Notes: generated by a model not told the origin, from the letters alone. DNA of 32,606 nt from Candidatus Heimdallarchaeota archaeon (GCA_030607575.1 JAUWJS010000011.1:1-32606), one strand, 5' to 3'. Counted from the first letter of the stretch, positions 10,336 through 19,641 are shown. Numbers and translations are program-made.

Positions 10336-12003
10336 ATGAAAGCGAAAACTAAACAAGTTATAATATTAGTCACTTTAGTGATTACAAATCTGTTTTGCAT
10401 CGGTGTTCAACAATACTTCCAATCACCTGTGCAAGCTGAAGATTGCACCTCCTGTATAAAGGAAGTTCCTATATTTAATGAATTACAAAGTGCATGGATT
10501 ATTCTTGTTGGAGATACAGCAGATCATAACGCTATGATGCAGCTTCAGAATGCTGGTAATATGACTTACGAAGTTCTAAGAGGTAATGGATTTACTTCAG
10601 AGCAGATATTCTATATGGGTCCAGAAGTTGATTCAATAACCCAACCTTATGTAAATTGGTCTTCAACTACAGCTAGTCTTGAATATGCAATTAAAACTTG
10701 GGCACCACAACATGTTAGTTCTAGTCAAAGTTTAGGCATTGTCCTCATATCTCATGGTGACACTGATGCTATTGCTCTGATGGTGGGTGGCGTTCCTTTG
10801 TGGAAATCTACATTTAATTCATATCTGGATACTTTTGAAGCTACTTCCGGATGCAAGAGAATTATTCTTATTATAGAAGCATGCTATTCTGGTTCATTTA
10901 TTGATGCTGTGAGTAAAGATAATAGAATAATTGTGACTTCAGCACATAAATTCAATGGTGCAGCCTTCAATGTTCTTAGAACAAATGGAGCTTTTACAGA
11001 ATCTTTTTGGTCATCAATAGCTTCTTGTGATACTATCGGAAGAGCATTCGAAAAAGCTGTTATTCACGTCAGAAATATTGGTAGTAAACAAAAACCAGTG
11101 ATTGATGATAATCATGATGGTCTGGGAAATACTGTACCTCCATATAGTATTTTACCTTTGGGTGGAGATGGGAACGATGCTCTAAATGTAAAGATTCAAG
11201 GTGTACATACAGAATGCTATCCTAAAATAGAAGTAGGGAAAGTACCATTACATATATATGAGATTTGGGATCCGTTTTCTAGTGTATTTAATATTGAAGT
11301 AGAAGTAGGAAGTTCTACAGGAATAAGCAAAGTTTTAGCAAGATTTGTACCTTTAGGTTGGGAGCCAGTTGATCCACTGGATGGATATCTGTACCCAATT
11401 AATGATGCTTCAATAAAAATGGTTGAATTAGAATCTCCTCTAATGAATGGTGTTTATTCAGGTGATGGGGCGTTTGATGGTCTTGCTATTGGTGATACTT
11501 TCAAGGTTAATATTATAGCTTATGATGAGAATGGAATGGTCTCTGACATTGTAAACACCTATCTTTCCTTCAATGCAGATGGAGAGGCTCCTCCAGATAC
11601 AGAAATTCCTTCGATTGATATAATAAACCCACCTCCAGATTATTCTCTCTCTGGAATTGTAGAGCTAATTGCTCAAGGTGATGACAATCAGGAGTTGGAG
11701 AGTATTGAACTTTACATTGATGGATTACTAGTTAATAGTTCAGTTATGCCTGATTATTATCCATATCCAACACTTCAGTTCATGTGCAATACTAGTCTCT
11801 ATGATGAAGGTATGCATAATATTACAGCTGTAGCAATAGACAAAGCTGGGTTATCTAACCAAACATCAATGATAGTTAAATTTGATAACTTGAATAATGA
11901 GATAGTTTACTATGTTGCTGCTATTGTAGGCGGTGTTATTATCATAATTCCTTCCATAGCTATTGTAAGATTCAGAAAGAGAATCAAGAAAAGAAAGAAG
12001 TAG
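10336..12003 (+). CDS. Secreted, membrane-anchored clan-CD (C13/legumain- or caspase-like) cysteine peptidase with Ig-like domain(s)
   Basis: Signal peptide-like N-terminus, GIVLISHGDTD (His-Gly), RIILIIEACYSGSFIDAV (catalytic Cys), Ig-like segment IPSIDIINPPPDYSLSGIVELIAQGDDNQELESIELYIDG, C-terminal TM plus RFRKRIKKRKK. Confidence 0.78.
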   Translation: MKAKTKQVIILVTLVITNLFCIGVQQYFQSPVQAEDCTSCIKEVPIFNELQSAWIILVGDTADHNAMMQLQNAGNMTYEVLRGNGFTSEQIFYMGPEVDSITQPYVNWSSTTASLEYAIKTWAPQHVSSSQSLGIVLISHGDTDAIALMVGGVPLWKSTFNSYLDTFEATSGCKRIILIIEACYSGSFIDAVSKDNRIIVTSAHKFNGAAFNVLRTNGAFTESFWSSIASCDTIGRAFEKAVIHVRNIGSKQKPVIDDNHDGLGNTVPPYSILPLGGDGNDALNVKIQGVHTECYPKIEVGKVPLHIYEIWDPFSSVFNIEVEVGSSTGISKVLARFVPLGWEPVDPLDGYLYPINDASIKMVELESPLMNGVYSGDGAFDGLAIGDTFKVNIIAYDENGMVSDIVNTYLSFNADGEAPPDTEIPSIDIINPPPDYSLSGIVELIAQGDDNQELESIELYIDGLLVNSSVMPDYYPYPTLQFMCNTSLYDEGMHNITAVAIDKAGLSNQTSMIVKFDNLNNEIVYYVAAIVGGVIIIIPSIAIVRFRKRIKKRKK

Positions 12004-12009
12004 TTCTTT

Positions 12010-12963
12010 TCACTTTTTCTTCTTTATATAAGCAAGAATAGAAATGAACTCATAAACGATATTTGCGGCCAAAAGTGCTGTAATTTCAGAAGGATCAGAA
12101 GCTGGTAGAACCTCAACAACATCAAACCCTATGTAATTCAAATCCTTCAATGCCCTAATTAATTTCAACGTTTCTCCACTTGTAAACCCTCCAACTTCAG
12201 GAGTTCCCGTTCCAGGTGCATACGCTGGATCAACGAAGTCGATGTCAAAGGATAGAAAAACTTTAGTTTTTCCTATTCTATTTTTAATTCGTTCTATTAA
12301 AGAATCCAACCCTATTTCTCTAATCTCTTCTGTTGTAACAACATCAAATCCTAAAGATTTTGGAATTTTTAGATGCTCTGGGGAATAAATTGATCCTCTT
12401 AATCCTATCTGTATAGAATTATCAGCAAGTAAAAGATTTTCTTCAACTGCTCTTTTAAATGGTGTTCCATGATTATATGGCTTACCAAAATATTCGTCGA
12501 CTGTATCACTATGAGAATCAAAATGCAACAAACTCACTGGACCATGAATCTTGGTTATAGCTCTCAATTCTGGTAAAGTTATTGCATGGTCACCCCCAAG
12601 TAGAATGGGAATTATTCCTGCTTCTAAAACAGGAAGCAAACTCTCTTCGATTCTTTTGTACCCCTCTTCGATATATCCTGGGACAACAGGTAAATCTCCA
12701 TAGTCTATCCCTGAAAGAAATTCGTAAGGACTAATGTTCAATATTGGATTGTGGTGTCTAAGTAAAGCTGATATTTTTCTAATTGCTGCTGGACCTTCTC
12801 TTTGTCCTGTTCTAAAAGAAGCCCCTGCATCTGAGGGTACGCCTATTATTGCAAAATCTACTCCTTCCAACTTTTTTATAAAAGGTAAACGCATGAATGT
12901 TTGTATTCCTGAAAATCTAGGTGATTTTATTGGATCAACCGGCTTATATTTTTTCATCTTCAA
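12010..12963 (-). CDS. Ureohydrolase (agmatinase/guanidinobutyrase-type)
   Basis: PRFSGIQTFMRLP, GQREGPAAIRKIS, LLGGDHAITLPE, LHFDSHSDT, SFDIDFVDPAYAPGTGTPEVGGFTSGE, IGFDVVEVLPASDPSEITALLAA. Confidence 0.9.
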   Translation of the reverse strand: MKMKKYKPVDPIKSPRFSGIQTFMRLPFIKKLEGVDFAIIGVPSDAGASFRTGQREGPAAIRKISALLRHHNPILNISPYEFLSGIDYGDLPVVPGYIEEGYKRIEESLLPVLEAGIIPILLGGDHAITLPELRAITKIHGPVSLLHFDSHSDTVDEYFGKPYNHGTPFKRAVEENLLLADNSIQIGLRGSIYSPEHLKIPKSLGFDVVTTEEIREIGLDSLIERIKNRIGKTKVFLSFDIDFVDPAYAPGTGTPEVGGFTSGETLKLIRALKDLNYIGFDVVEVLPASDPSEITALLAANIVYEFISILAYIKKKK

Positions 12964-13085
12964 TCACTAAACACAAAATATGATTGTTTTTCTAACTTAT
13001 ATAATGTTCTAGAAAATTAACATTATAACAGAACTATAGGAAAGAAATAAAAAGATGAGTATTAACCGCTCATCACTATTCATAG

Positions 13086-14444
13086 TTATTTTTGTCTTCT
13101 CAACATTTTTCTTGAGATCATTTCTAAAGCCTGAGTGACAGGATAAATGGTCTCGTTTACCGCTGGTGCATAACACAAATCAGATTGTAGTAACTCAAGG
13201 AATGTCATTTCGTTTTGCATTCCTAATGAAATTACATTCAAATTATCTGTAATTGAATCGGGACCAATTGCTTGAGCTCCAAGTATCTTTCCAGTATTCT
13301 TATCTGCCAGTATTTTGAAATACAATTCTTCAGCATCAGGCATATATGGTGGTTTGTTATGAGTCTTAATCTTAGCAGAAACAACCTCAAAACCTGCGTC
13401 TTCTGCAGCTTTCTTGATAAGCCCCACTGATCCAACTCTAAGGTCAATATATGGCACTATGAAATTATTCATTGTTCCTGGAAATGTCAAAGTTCCTGGT
13501 TTAGCGATTGTCATAGCTGCTACTCTCGCCATTCGAACGCAACAAGTTGCTATTGCTGAATTGATTGGTTTCTTTGAAATTAAATGAGTTGTCTCAGCAC
13601 AATCACCTACTGCAAGTATGCTTGGATCAGAAGTTTTCAATTCTTCATCAGTTACAATTGCACCAGATTCTCCTATCTTTAATCCTGCTTCTTGTGCTAA
13701 AGTTACTTCTGGTTTAATTCCTGTAGCTGCAACAACAAAATCACATTCAAAATCTCCTTGATCTGTTGTGATTTTTGTTGCCATACCATTTTCATCTAAA
13801 ACAATTTCATTAATTCCTACTCCGATAACGAATTTTAGCTTGGGTAGTTTTTCTTCTAGAAGTTTTACAGTTTCATTTGCATAATCTGGATCTATAAGAA
13901 GACGCATAAGCCTAGATCTTGCTAGAACAGCTGTTTCAATACCTCTATGAGCAAGTTCTGTTGCTACTTCAAGACCTATTGCAGAAGCGCCTAAAATGAC
14001 TGCTTTGGATGCCTTAGCTGCAGCTTCTCGAATTTTTGCTGAATCTTCGATCCATTTTAGAGCATAAACATTTTTTCCATCAGCTCCAGGTATTGGAGGA
14101 AGTTTAGCTTTGGAACCAATACAAATAACAAGATAGTCATACTCAACTTCAAAAACTTCATCATTTTCTAGATTCTTAACACTTACTTTCTTATTTTGAC
14201 GATCAATTTTGAGAGCTTCATGACGACGCAAAAAGTTTATCTTCATCATATCATAATTCAAAGATTCGATGAGAGGACTCTCATCTTCCCACAACCCACC
14301 AATCGCATAAGGCATAGCACAAGGATGATAAGCATCATAATTCTTCTTGTCAATTATAGTGATTTCTGCAGTTCTATCCCATGCACGGAGAGTGGTAGCT
14401 GATGTCCAACCAGAGGACCCATGTCCGATATAAACAACTTTCAT
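13086..14444 (-). CDS. FAD-dependent pyridine nucleotide-disulfide oxidoreductase (NADH oxidase / CoA-disulfide reductase-like, single active-site Cys)
   Basis: KVVYIGHGSSGWTSATTLR dinucleotide-binding start, NYDAYHPCAMPYAIGGL, ILGASAIGLEVATELAHRG, SILAVGDCAETT, C-terminal dimerisation domain. Confidence 0.88.
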   Translation of the reverse strand: MKVVYIGHGSSGWTSATTLRAWDRTAEITIIDKKNYDAYHPCAMPYAIGGLWEDESPLIESLNYDMMKINFLRRHEALKIDRQNKKVSVKNLENDEVFEVEYDYLVICIGSKAKLPPIPGADGKNVYALKWIEDSAKIREAAAKASKAVILGASAIGLEVATELAHRGIETAVLARSRLMRLLIDPDYANETVKLLEEKLPKLKFVIGVGINEIVLDENGMATKITTDQGDFECDFVVAATGIKPEVTLAQEAGLKIGESGAIVTDEELKTSDPSILAVGDCAETTHLISKKPINSAIATCCVRMARVAAMTIAKPGTLTFPGTMNNFIVPYIDLRVGSVGLIKKAAEDAGFEVVSAKIKTHNKPPYMPDAEELYFKILADKNTGKILGAQAIGPDSITDNLNVISLGMQNEMTFLELLQSDLCYAPAVNETIYPVTQALEMISRKMLRRQK

Positions 14445-14513
14445 GGTCGAAAACTCCAGTAAGTCTTTATTAAAGTTACGAATAAGTCACGAAACATTGT
14501 GCAAAAGAGGTTC

Positions 14514-14528
14514 TCAGGTCAGACCTGA
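14514..14528. repeat. 15-bp palindrome TCAGGTC-A-GACCTGA, candidate operator upstream of the 14444 gene
   Basis: Perfect 7-bp arms with 1-nt centre, 70-84 nt upstream of the oxidoreductase start and downstream of the hutU stop. Confidence 0.4.
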
Positions 14529-14611
14529 TTCAATTTTTTGTAATTGATTGAACAAAAAAGATTGATGTATAATTGTCAAAGTGTGCCTATATTGGAAAAA
14601 AGTAGAACGGT

Positions 14612-16501
14612 TCAGGTAAGATCTAACTCTAGTTTCTCTAATGGTTGAAATAGCTCAATTCCTGTTCTTTCTTTAACCCAACTAATTATGTGTTGATATA
14701 GTTTATTGTAATCAAATTCCTTATTCTCATTCTTTCCTGGTATAACTAATTGATGTTTCTCTCCAATTTCAATGGCTTTCTCATATCCTGCTGCTGCATG
14801 CCTTAAGACTGCACTCATTGGATCCCAGGTAAGTACTCGGAATAATCTTTCTTGGGAAAGCTTAGTTCCATCAGCTAAGATTACTTGTCCCGCATGAAGA
14901 GAGTAACCTACACCCACTCCTCCACCACCATGATATGAAACCCAAGTTGCTCCACTTAATGCATTCCCCATCAGATTTAGAACAGGATAATCTCCAATAG
15001 CATCACTACCATCTTTCATACCTTCAGTTTCTCTATTGGGGGACGCAACGCTACCTCCATCAAGATGATCTCTTCCAATCACAACTGGAGCTTTGAGAAT
15101 TCCTTCTGCCACGAGCTTGTTCATTAGCATTCCAAAAGCTGCTCGCCCAATAAATCCTGCCCAAAAAACTCTTGCTGGTAATCCATTTTCAAATGGGATA
15201 TATTTATCTGCTAACTCTAACCAATTCACTAATTGTTTGTCATCATAAAATAACTTCTTTGCATAGTCATCAGTTGTTTTAATATCTTGAGGGTCATTAC
15301 TCAAAGCCATCCATCTGAAAGGTCCTTTTCCTTCACAGAAAAGTGGTCGAACATACTCTAGTACAAATCCTCCGTAATCAAAGGCATCTTTCACACCCAA
15401 TTCATAGGCTTGTTGTCTTATGTTATTACCATAATCAAATGTTTCTGATCCTCGCTTGTTTAGCTCAACCATTTGACTTACATGACGAATAACGGTCTTT
15501 CTAGATTGTTCGATATATTCTTCAGGACTTTCAACTCTTAGAATATCTGCCTCCTCATAGGAAATACCCATGGGGTAATAACCATTTAACAAATCATGTG
15601 CTGATGTTTGATCAGTTAGAACATGAGGAGTGATATTGTTATCAACAAGATACTGTAGAAGGTCAACAGCATTGCATAAAACTCCTATAGAAATGGATTG
15701 ATCTTTAGCTGCAGCTTCTCTTGCAATTCTTATTGCTTCTTCAATAGATTCAGTCTTATAATCAAGATAAGGTACTCCTTGATCTCTTCCTGTGTTATAC
15801 ATTCGATCTATTAGATTTGGATTTACTTCAGCAATTATTGCGATTTTACCACACATTTTTATTGATAGGGGTTGTGCTCCACTCATTAAACCTAAACCTG
15901 CGCTAACAATTAGCTTTTTCTCAAAATCCGATAATTTCTGATAATCCGCTTTCTTTTCTGCAGCTTTGATAGCCGCTGCAATTGTTTCATATGTTCCTTG
16001 AATAATGCCTTGCAATCCTATGAATATAAACGAACCAGCTGTCATTTGTCCATAGACAGATAATCCTGAAGCAACAAATTCTTCAAAATTAGGAGCCCAA
16101 TGAGGAACAATGACACTATTTGTTATTACACATCTGGGGGCCCAGCGTGTTGTTTGCATCTTACCATAAGGAATACCTGATTGCAAAAATAAAGTTTCAT
16201 TTGGTTCTAAGCTTTTTAAGAGATTAATGGTCTCATAGAAAGACTTCCAATCTCTAGCTACTTTGCCAGAACCACCATAGATGTACAGTGATTCCCAGTC
16301 TCTCCCGTTATGCAGATTTGATATCATTGCTCTGATAATAGCTTCAGTCTCCCATCCTGCCTTAGTACTAGGTTTCAAAGCCTCTTCTCCTTTTGGAAGG
16401 GGAGGAATTTCGTCAGGTTTGAAGTCTAGCTTTAAGCGTTCTTCCTCAGATAATCGATTTTTTCCTGAAATGATTTCTTCCATCTTATTTCTATAATCCA
16501 T
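14612..16501 (-). CDS. hutU: Urocanate hydratase
   Basis: YIYGGSGKVARDW, RWAPRCVITNSVIVPHWA, YGQMTAGSFIFIGLQGIIQGTYET, LFCEGKGPFRWMALSNDPQDIKTTD, GRDHLDGGSVASPNRETEGMKDGSDAIGDYPVLN, GGGVGVGYSLHAGQVILADGT; GGTGAAT SD. Confidence 0.95.
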   Translation of the reverse strand: MDYRNKMEEIISGKNRLSEEERLKLDFKPDEIPPLPKGEEALKPSTKAGWETEAIIRAMISNLHNGRDWESLYIYGGSGKVARDWKSFYETINLLKSLEPNETLFLQSGIPYGKMQTTRWAPRCVITNSVIVPHWAPNFEEFVASGLSVYGQMTAGSFIFIGLQGIIQGTYETIAAAIKAAEKKADYQKLSDFEKKLIVSAGLGLMSGAQPLSIKMCGKIAIIAEVNPNLIDRMYNTGRDQGVPYLDYKTESIEEAIRIAREAAAKDQSISIGVLCNAVDLLQYLVDNNITPHVLTDQTSAHDLLNGYYPMGISYEEADILRVESPEEYIEQSRKTVIRHVSQMVELNKRGSETFDYGNNIRQQAYELGVKDAFDYGGFVLEYVRPLFCEGKGPFRWMALSNDPQDIKTTDDYAKKLFYDDKQLVNWLELADKYIPFENGLPARVFWAGFIGRAAFGMLMNKLVAEGILKAPVVIGRDHLDGGSVASPNRETEGMKDGSDAIGDYPVLNLMGNALSGATWVSYHGGGGVGVGYSLHAGQVILADGTKLSQERLFRVLTWDPMSAVLRHAAAGYEKAIEIGEKHQLVIPGKNENKEFDYNKLYQHIISWVKERTGIELFQPLEKLELDLT

Positions 16502-16687
16502 GGATTCACCTTATCTTCTCTCTAATTTAAAAGAAATGATAGCTATCAAAAATTTTTCTCTTTAGAGCTTAAATAAATTATCTTCAATGAAAAGAAATGG
16601 AAGTGCCTTTGGAAGCTTTTAAAAGATAAGGGTTTAAGGTAAACTTACCAAATGGAACATTCAATTTAAGGAATATCTGTGATTACC

Positions 16688-17383
16688 ATGAGTTCTGAAA
16701 TAAAAATCATTTTAGATAAAATATCGGGTGAAGGAAGACACATTCTTACTTATGAAGAATCAAGGACTATAATGAAACTTGCTGGTTTACCATTAAACAA
16801 AATGAGTTTTGCAAAAAATCTAGATGAGTGTGTTACAAAAGCAAATGAAATAGGATATCCCGTGGTTTTGAAGATAATATCAAAAGATGTAATTCATAAA
16901 TCTGATTCGGGGGGAGTTAAAATTGGGATTACTTCAGATGATGAATTAAGAACAGTATATGGTGAGATGCTGACTAGTGTTAAAAACCATTATCCAACTG
17001 CTGAAATTGAAGGTTTTAGCATTGAAGAGATGGTTGAAGGAGTGGAACTTCTTATTGGAACTAATACAGATGAGCAGTTTGGTAAAATGATTGCTCTGGG
17101 AATAGGTGGAATTTTTGTTGAAGTCTATAAAGATGTAACATTCCGTTTGATTCCTATAACTGAAAAGGATGTTAGAGACATGATAGAGGAAATTCAGGGT
17201 AAGAAAGTGTTAGATGGTTACCGTGGATTACCAAAAGTTGACTTGTTGGAACTGAGTAATTTTGTGATAAATGTTTCAAAGATTGTTGAAGAAAATAAGG
17301 AAATAAAGGAAATGGACTTGAATCCTGTTGTAGCAACTAAAGACGGGTTGAAGGCAATCGATGCTCGGATAATTATTGAATGA
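16688..17383 (+). CDS. ADP-forming acyl/acetyl-CoA synthetase beta subunit (ATP-grasp), orphan
   Basis: YPVVLKIISKDVIHKSDSGGVKIGI, LLIGTNTDEQFGKMIALGIGGIFVEVYKDVTFRLIPI, DGYRGLPKVD, MDLNPVVATKDG; no alpha subunit adjacent. Confidence 0.9.
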   Translation: MSSEIKIILDKISGEGRHILTYEESRTIMKLAGLPLNKMSFAKNLDECVTKANEIGYPVVLKIISKDVIHKSDSGGVKIGITSDDELRTVYGEMLTSVKNHYPTAEIEGFSIEEMVEGVELLIGTNTDEQFGKMIALGIGGIFVEVYKDVTFRLIPITEKDVRDMIEEIQGKKVLDGYRGLPKVDLLELSNFVINVSKIVEENKEIKEMDLNPVVATKDGLKAIDARIIIE

Positions 17384-17450
17384 ATTCTTATCTCCAAAGG
17401 ATAAATCAAATACTTTTTAATATCTTGAAAAAAAGACACTTGGTGATATT

Positions 17451-17723
17451 ATGTCCAAAGTTAAAGCAAGTCACATTCTCGTTAAGAAAAGATCGGAAGC
17501 TATTCGAATACTTGATGAAATAAAAGCTGGAACTGATTTTGCAGAACTAGCAAAAAAGCATTCAATTTGCTCCTCAGGAAAGAAAGGAGGTAGTTTAGGA
17601 TTCTTCACTAGAGGACAGATGGTAAAGGAATTCGAAAAAACAGCATTTTCATTAGCAAAAGGAGAACTTTCAGGTCTAGTAAAAACAGAATTTGGTTATC
17701 ATATAATAAAACGAACTGGTTAA
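17451..17723 (+). CDS. Parvulin-type (PpiC) peptidyl-prolyl cis-trans isomerase
   Basis: [64 protein letters not shown]...[22 protein letters not shown]. Confidence 0.95.
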   Translation: MSKVKASHILVKKRSEAIRILDEIKAGTDFAELAKKHSICSSGKKGGSLGFFTRGQMVKEFEKTAFSLAKGELSGLVKTEFGYHIIKRTG

Positions 17724-17805
17724 TCTCTTTTTTTCTTTTTGCAAGAGAGAAATATTTATATTTGGTTGAGTGTGCATTATTATAACACACACGATGGTGA
17801 ATAAA

Positions 17806-18465
17806 ATGTCAGTAGATGTTGACGATAATATCAAAAGGCAAGTTAAAGAGATTTTCCAACACATGAAAAATCAAGTTACTGCTAAGTTATTTGTAGATAA
17901 AGAGAAGTGTTTGACATGTGCTCAAACAAAAGAAATCATAGAGCTGCTAGCGGAACTCGCTCCTGAAAACATGATTAAGATTGAACTTTTTAATAAGGAA
18001 GAAAATCCTCCTGAAATTAAAAAATATAACATTGAACGATTTCCAACAATTATATTACATGGAAAAGAAGAGCATAATGTTGTGTTTACTGGAATTCCAA
18101 GTGGTTATGAGTTTGGTTCATTGGTGGAAGATATATTAGATATCTCGGCAGGAAAGATTTCTCTAAAACAAGAGAATTTAGAAAAAATTCAAAAGATTGA
18201 CAAACCAATGAAGATTCAAGTCTTTGTAACACCTACTTGTCCTTATTGCCCAGCTGCAGTTAGATTAGCTCATAAAGCAGCAATGGCAAATCCAAATATT
18301 TATGGTGAGATGGTTGAAGCTACTGAATTTCCAGCGCTATCCCAGAAATATTTCGTAATGGGCGTTCCAAAAACAGTGATTAATCAAGGAGACGTTCAGT
18401 TCGAAGGAGCTTATCCTGAGGATAATTTTGTAGAAAAATTGATGGAAGCTTTTGAAAAAGCTTAA
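17806..18465 (+). CDS. Glutaredoxin-like protein disulfide oxidoreductase (two thioredoxin-fold domains)
   Basis: CxxC motifs CLTC and CPYC in two repeats; cis-Pro contexts RFPTIIL and GVPKTVI; SD ggtga before ATG 17806. Confidence 0.88.
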   Translation: MSVDVDDNIKRQVKEIFQHMKNQVTAKLFVDKEKCLTCAQTKEIIELLAELAPENMIKIELFNKEENPPEIKKYNIERFPTIILHGKEEHNVVFTGIPSGYEFGSLVEDILDISAGKISLKQENLEKIQKIDKPMKIQVFVTPTCPYCPAAVRLAHKAAMANPNIYGEMVEATEFPALSQKYFVMGVPKTVINQGDVQFEGAYPEDNFVEKLMEAFEKA

Positions 18466-18498
18466 TTTCTTCTTCCTTCTATTCATTTTTTATGAAAA

Positions 18499-19641
18499 TT
18501 AATCATCTTGAATAATTTCACTTGGATCTTGTAATTCTTCTTCTTCAGCTGCGTCTGATTCTTCTGGCTTTGGTTCTTCTGGTTCTTCTGTCTTTGTTTC
18601 TTCTGGTTTCTCTGTCTTTGTTTCTTCTGGTTTCTCTGTCTTTGTTTCTTCTGGTTTCTCTGTCTTTGGTTTCTCTGTCTTTGGTTTCTCTGTTTCTTGA
18701 ATAATTTCTGGTTCTTCAGCTTCCTCAACTTCCTCTGGTAGCTTAATTTCTTCTGGTTCTTCAGCCTCTTCTATGTCCTCTTCCTCTTCTTTTTCGAATC
18801 GTTTTTTATCCTTAAGGAGTTTCTTGAGATTTTGTTCAACAATGTCAATGACTGTCTTTTTCTGCATTTCTACTTCATTTAATTTCATTTTCACTTCTTC
18901 TTCTGAAAGAATCTTCTTTATTGTTTTATCATCTGCGACATCTATTGTTTTTACGTAATCTTTAATCATATTCAATCTCATACTTAATGCTTTGAAGGAT
19001 TCGTGATCATCAACTGCGGCTATTTGATTTGGTAAGCCTTGCAGTTCTAGAAGATATTGTTGTAGTTGAAAAGCATAATTTTCTAGTTTATCTATTATTT
19101 GGAATACTTTTTTGTTAAGTTCCTTTTCTTCCATATCAGCTTTTGTTACTCTAGTCTTTCTATCTTCTTTATCAGTGAAGAAAAGAACATGTACTTTTCC
19201 GTAAATAAATAAGAAGAAAGGTAAAGCAAACATCATCACAAAAATTGGAACAAAATTGATTAGGTAAATTGTTACTAGGCTTGGTAAACCTTGATATTGA
19301 GTGAAAAGCGGTAGTAGAGCTTGTTCAAAAGCTGGAATTGTTTCATTGAGAATTATAGTGATGGCTCCATAAAACAGAACTACAGGTATCGAAATACCTA
19401 ATGATTTCAATAGAGGAACCATCATGTTGAAGGTAGTTTCTATCGAAACCTCATCTTTATACTGGTACAAACATTCCGTAACTGCTATTAATGCCACAAG
19501 AAAGGCTAAAGGAATCTCAAAGATTGCTAGAATTAAAACATTCATTCCAAAAACAGGTATAAGAAGAACACTAAATATAGTTCCAACAACAAGTGCGAAA
19601 ATACTTTGATTAAGATTTCGAGACATTCTTACATGTGGCAT
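18499..19641 (-). CDS. Multi-pass membrane protein with coiled-coil region and repetitive acidic/Lys-Pro C-terminal tail, unknown function
   Basis: Several hydrophobic helices in the N-terminal half, then TEKPEETK repeats and Glu-rich tail. Confidence 0.8.
   Translation of the reverse strand: MPHVRMSRNLNQSIFALVVGTIFSVLLIPVFGMNVLILAIFEIPLAFLVALIAVTECLYQYKDEVSIETTFNMMVPLLKSLGISIPVVLFYGAITIILNETIPAFEQALLPLFTQYQGLPSLVTIYLINFVPIFVMMFALPFFLFIYGKVHVLFFTDKEDRKTRVTKADMEEKELNKKVFQIIDKLENYAFQLQQYLLELQGLPNQIAAVDDHESFKALSMRLNMIKDYVKTIDVADDKTIKKILSEEEVKMKLNEVEMQKKTVIDIVEQNLKKLLKDKKRFEKEEEEDIEEAEEPEEIKLPEEVEEAEEPEIIQETEKPKTEKPKTEKPEETKTEKPEETKTEKPEETKTEEPEEPKPEESDAAEEEELQDPSEIIQDD
18597..18668 (-). repeat. 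24-bp perfect tandem repeat, 3 units, encoding an 8-aa KPEETKTE unit, followed by partial 15-bp units
   Basis: On + strand tttcttctggtttctctgtctttg at 18597-18620, 18621-18644, 18645-18668; then gtttctctgtctttg-type remnants. Confidence 0.95.

Noticed and set aside
18483-18728. Overlapping ORFs 18483..18728 (-, QRNQKKQ repeats) and 18522..18704 (+, LLVSLSLFLL repeats)
   Set aside because: Shadow frames created by the 24-bp in-frame repeat in the 18499..19641 gene; low-complexity translations.
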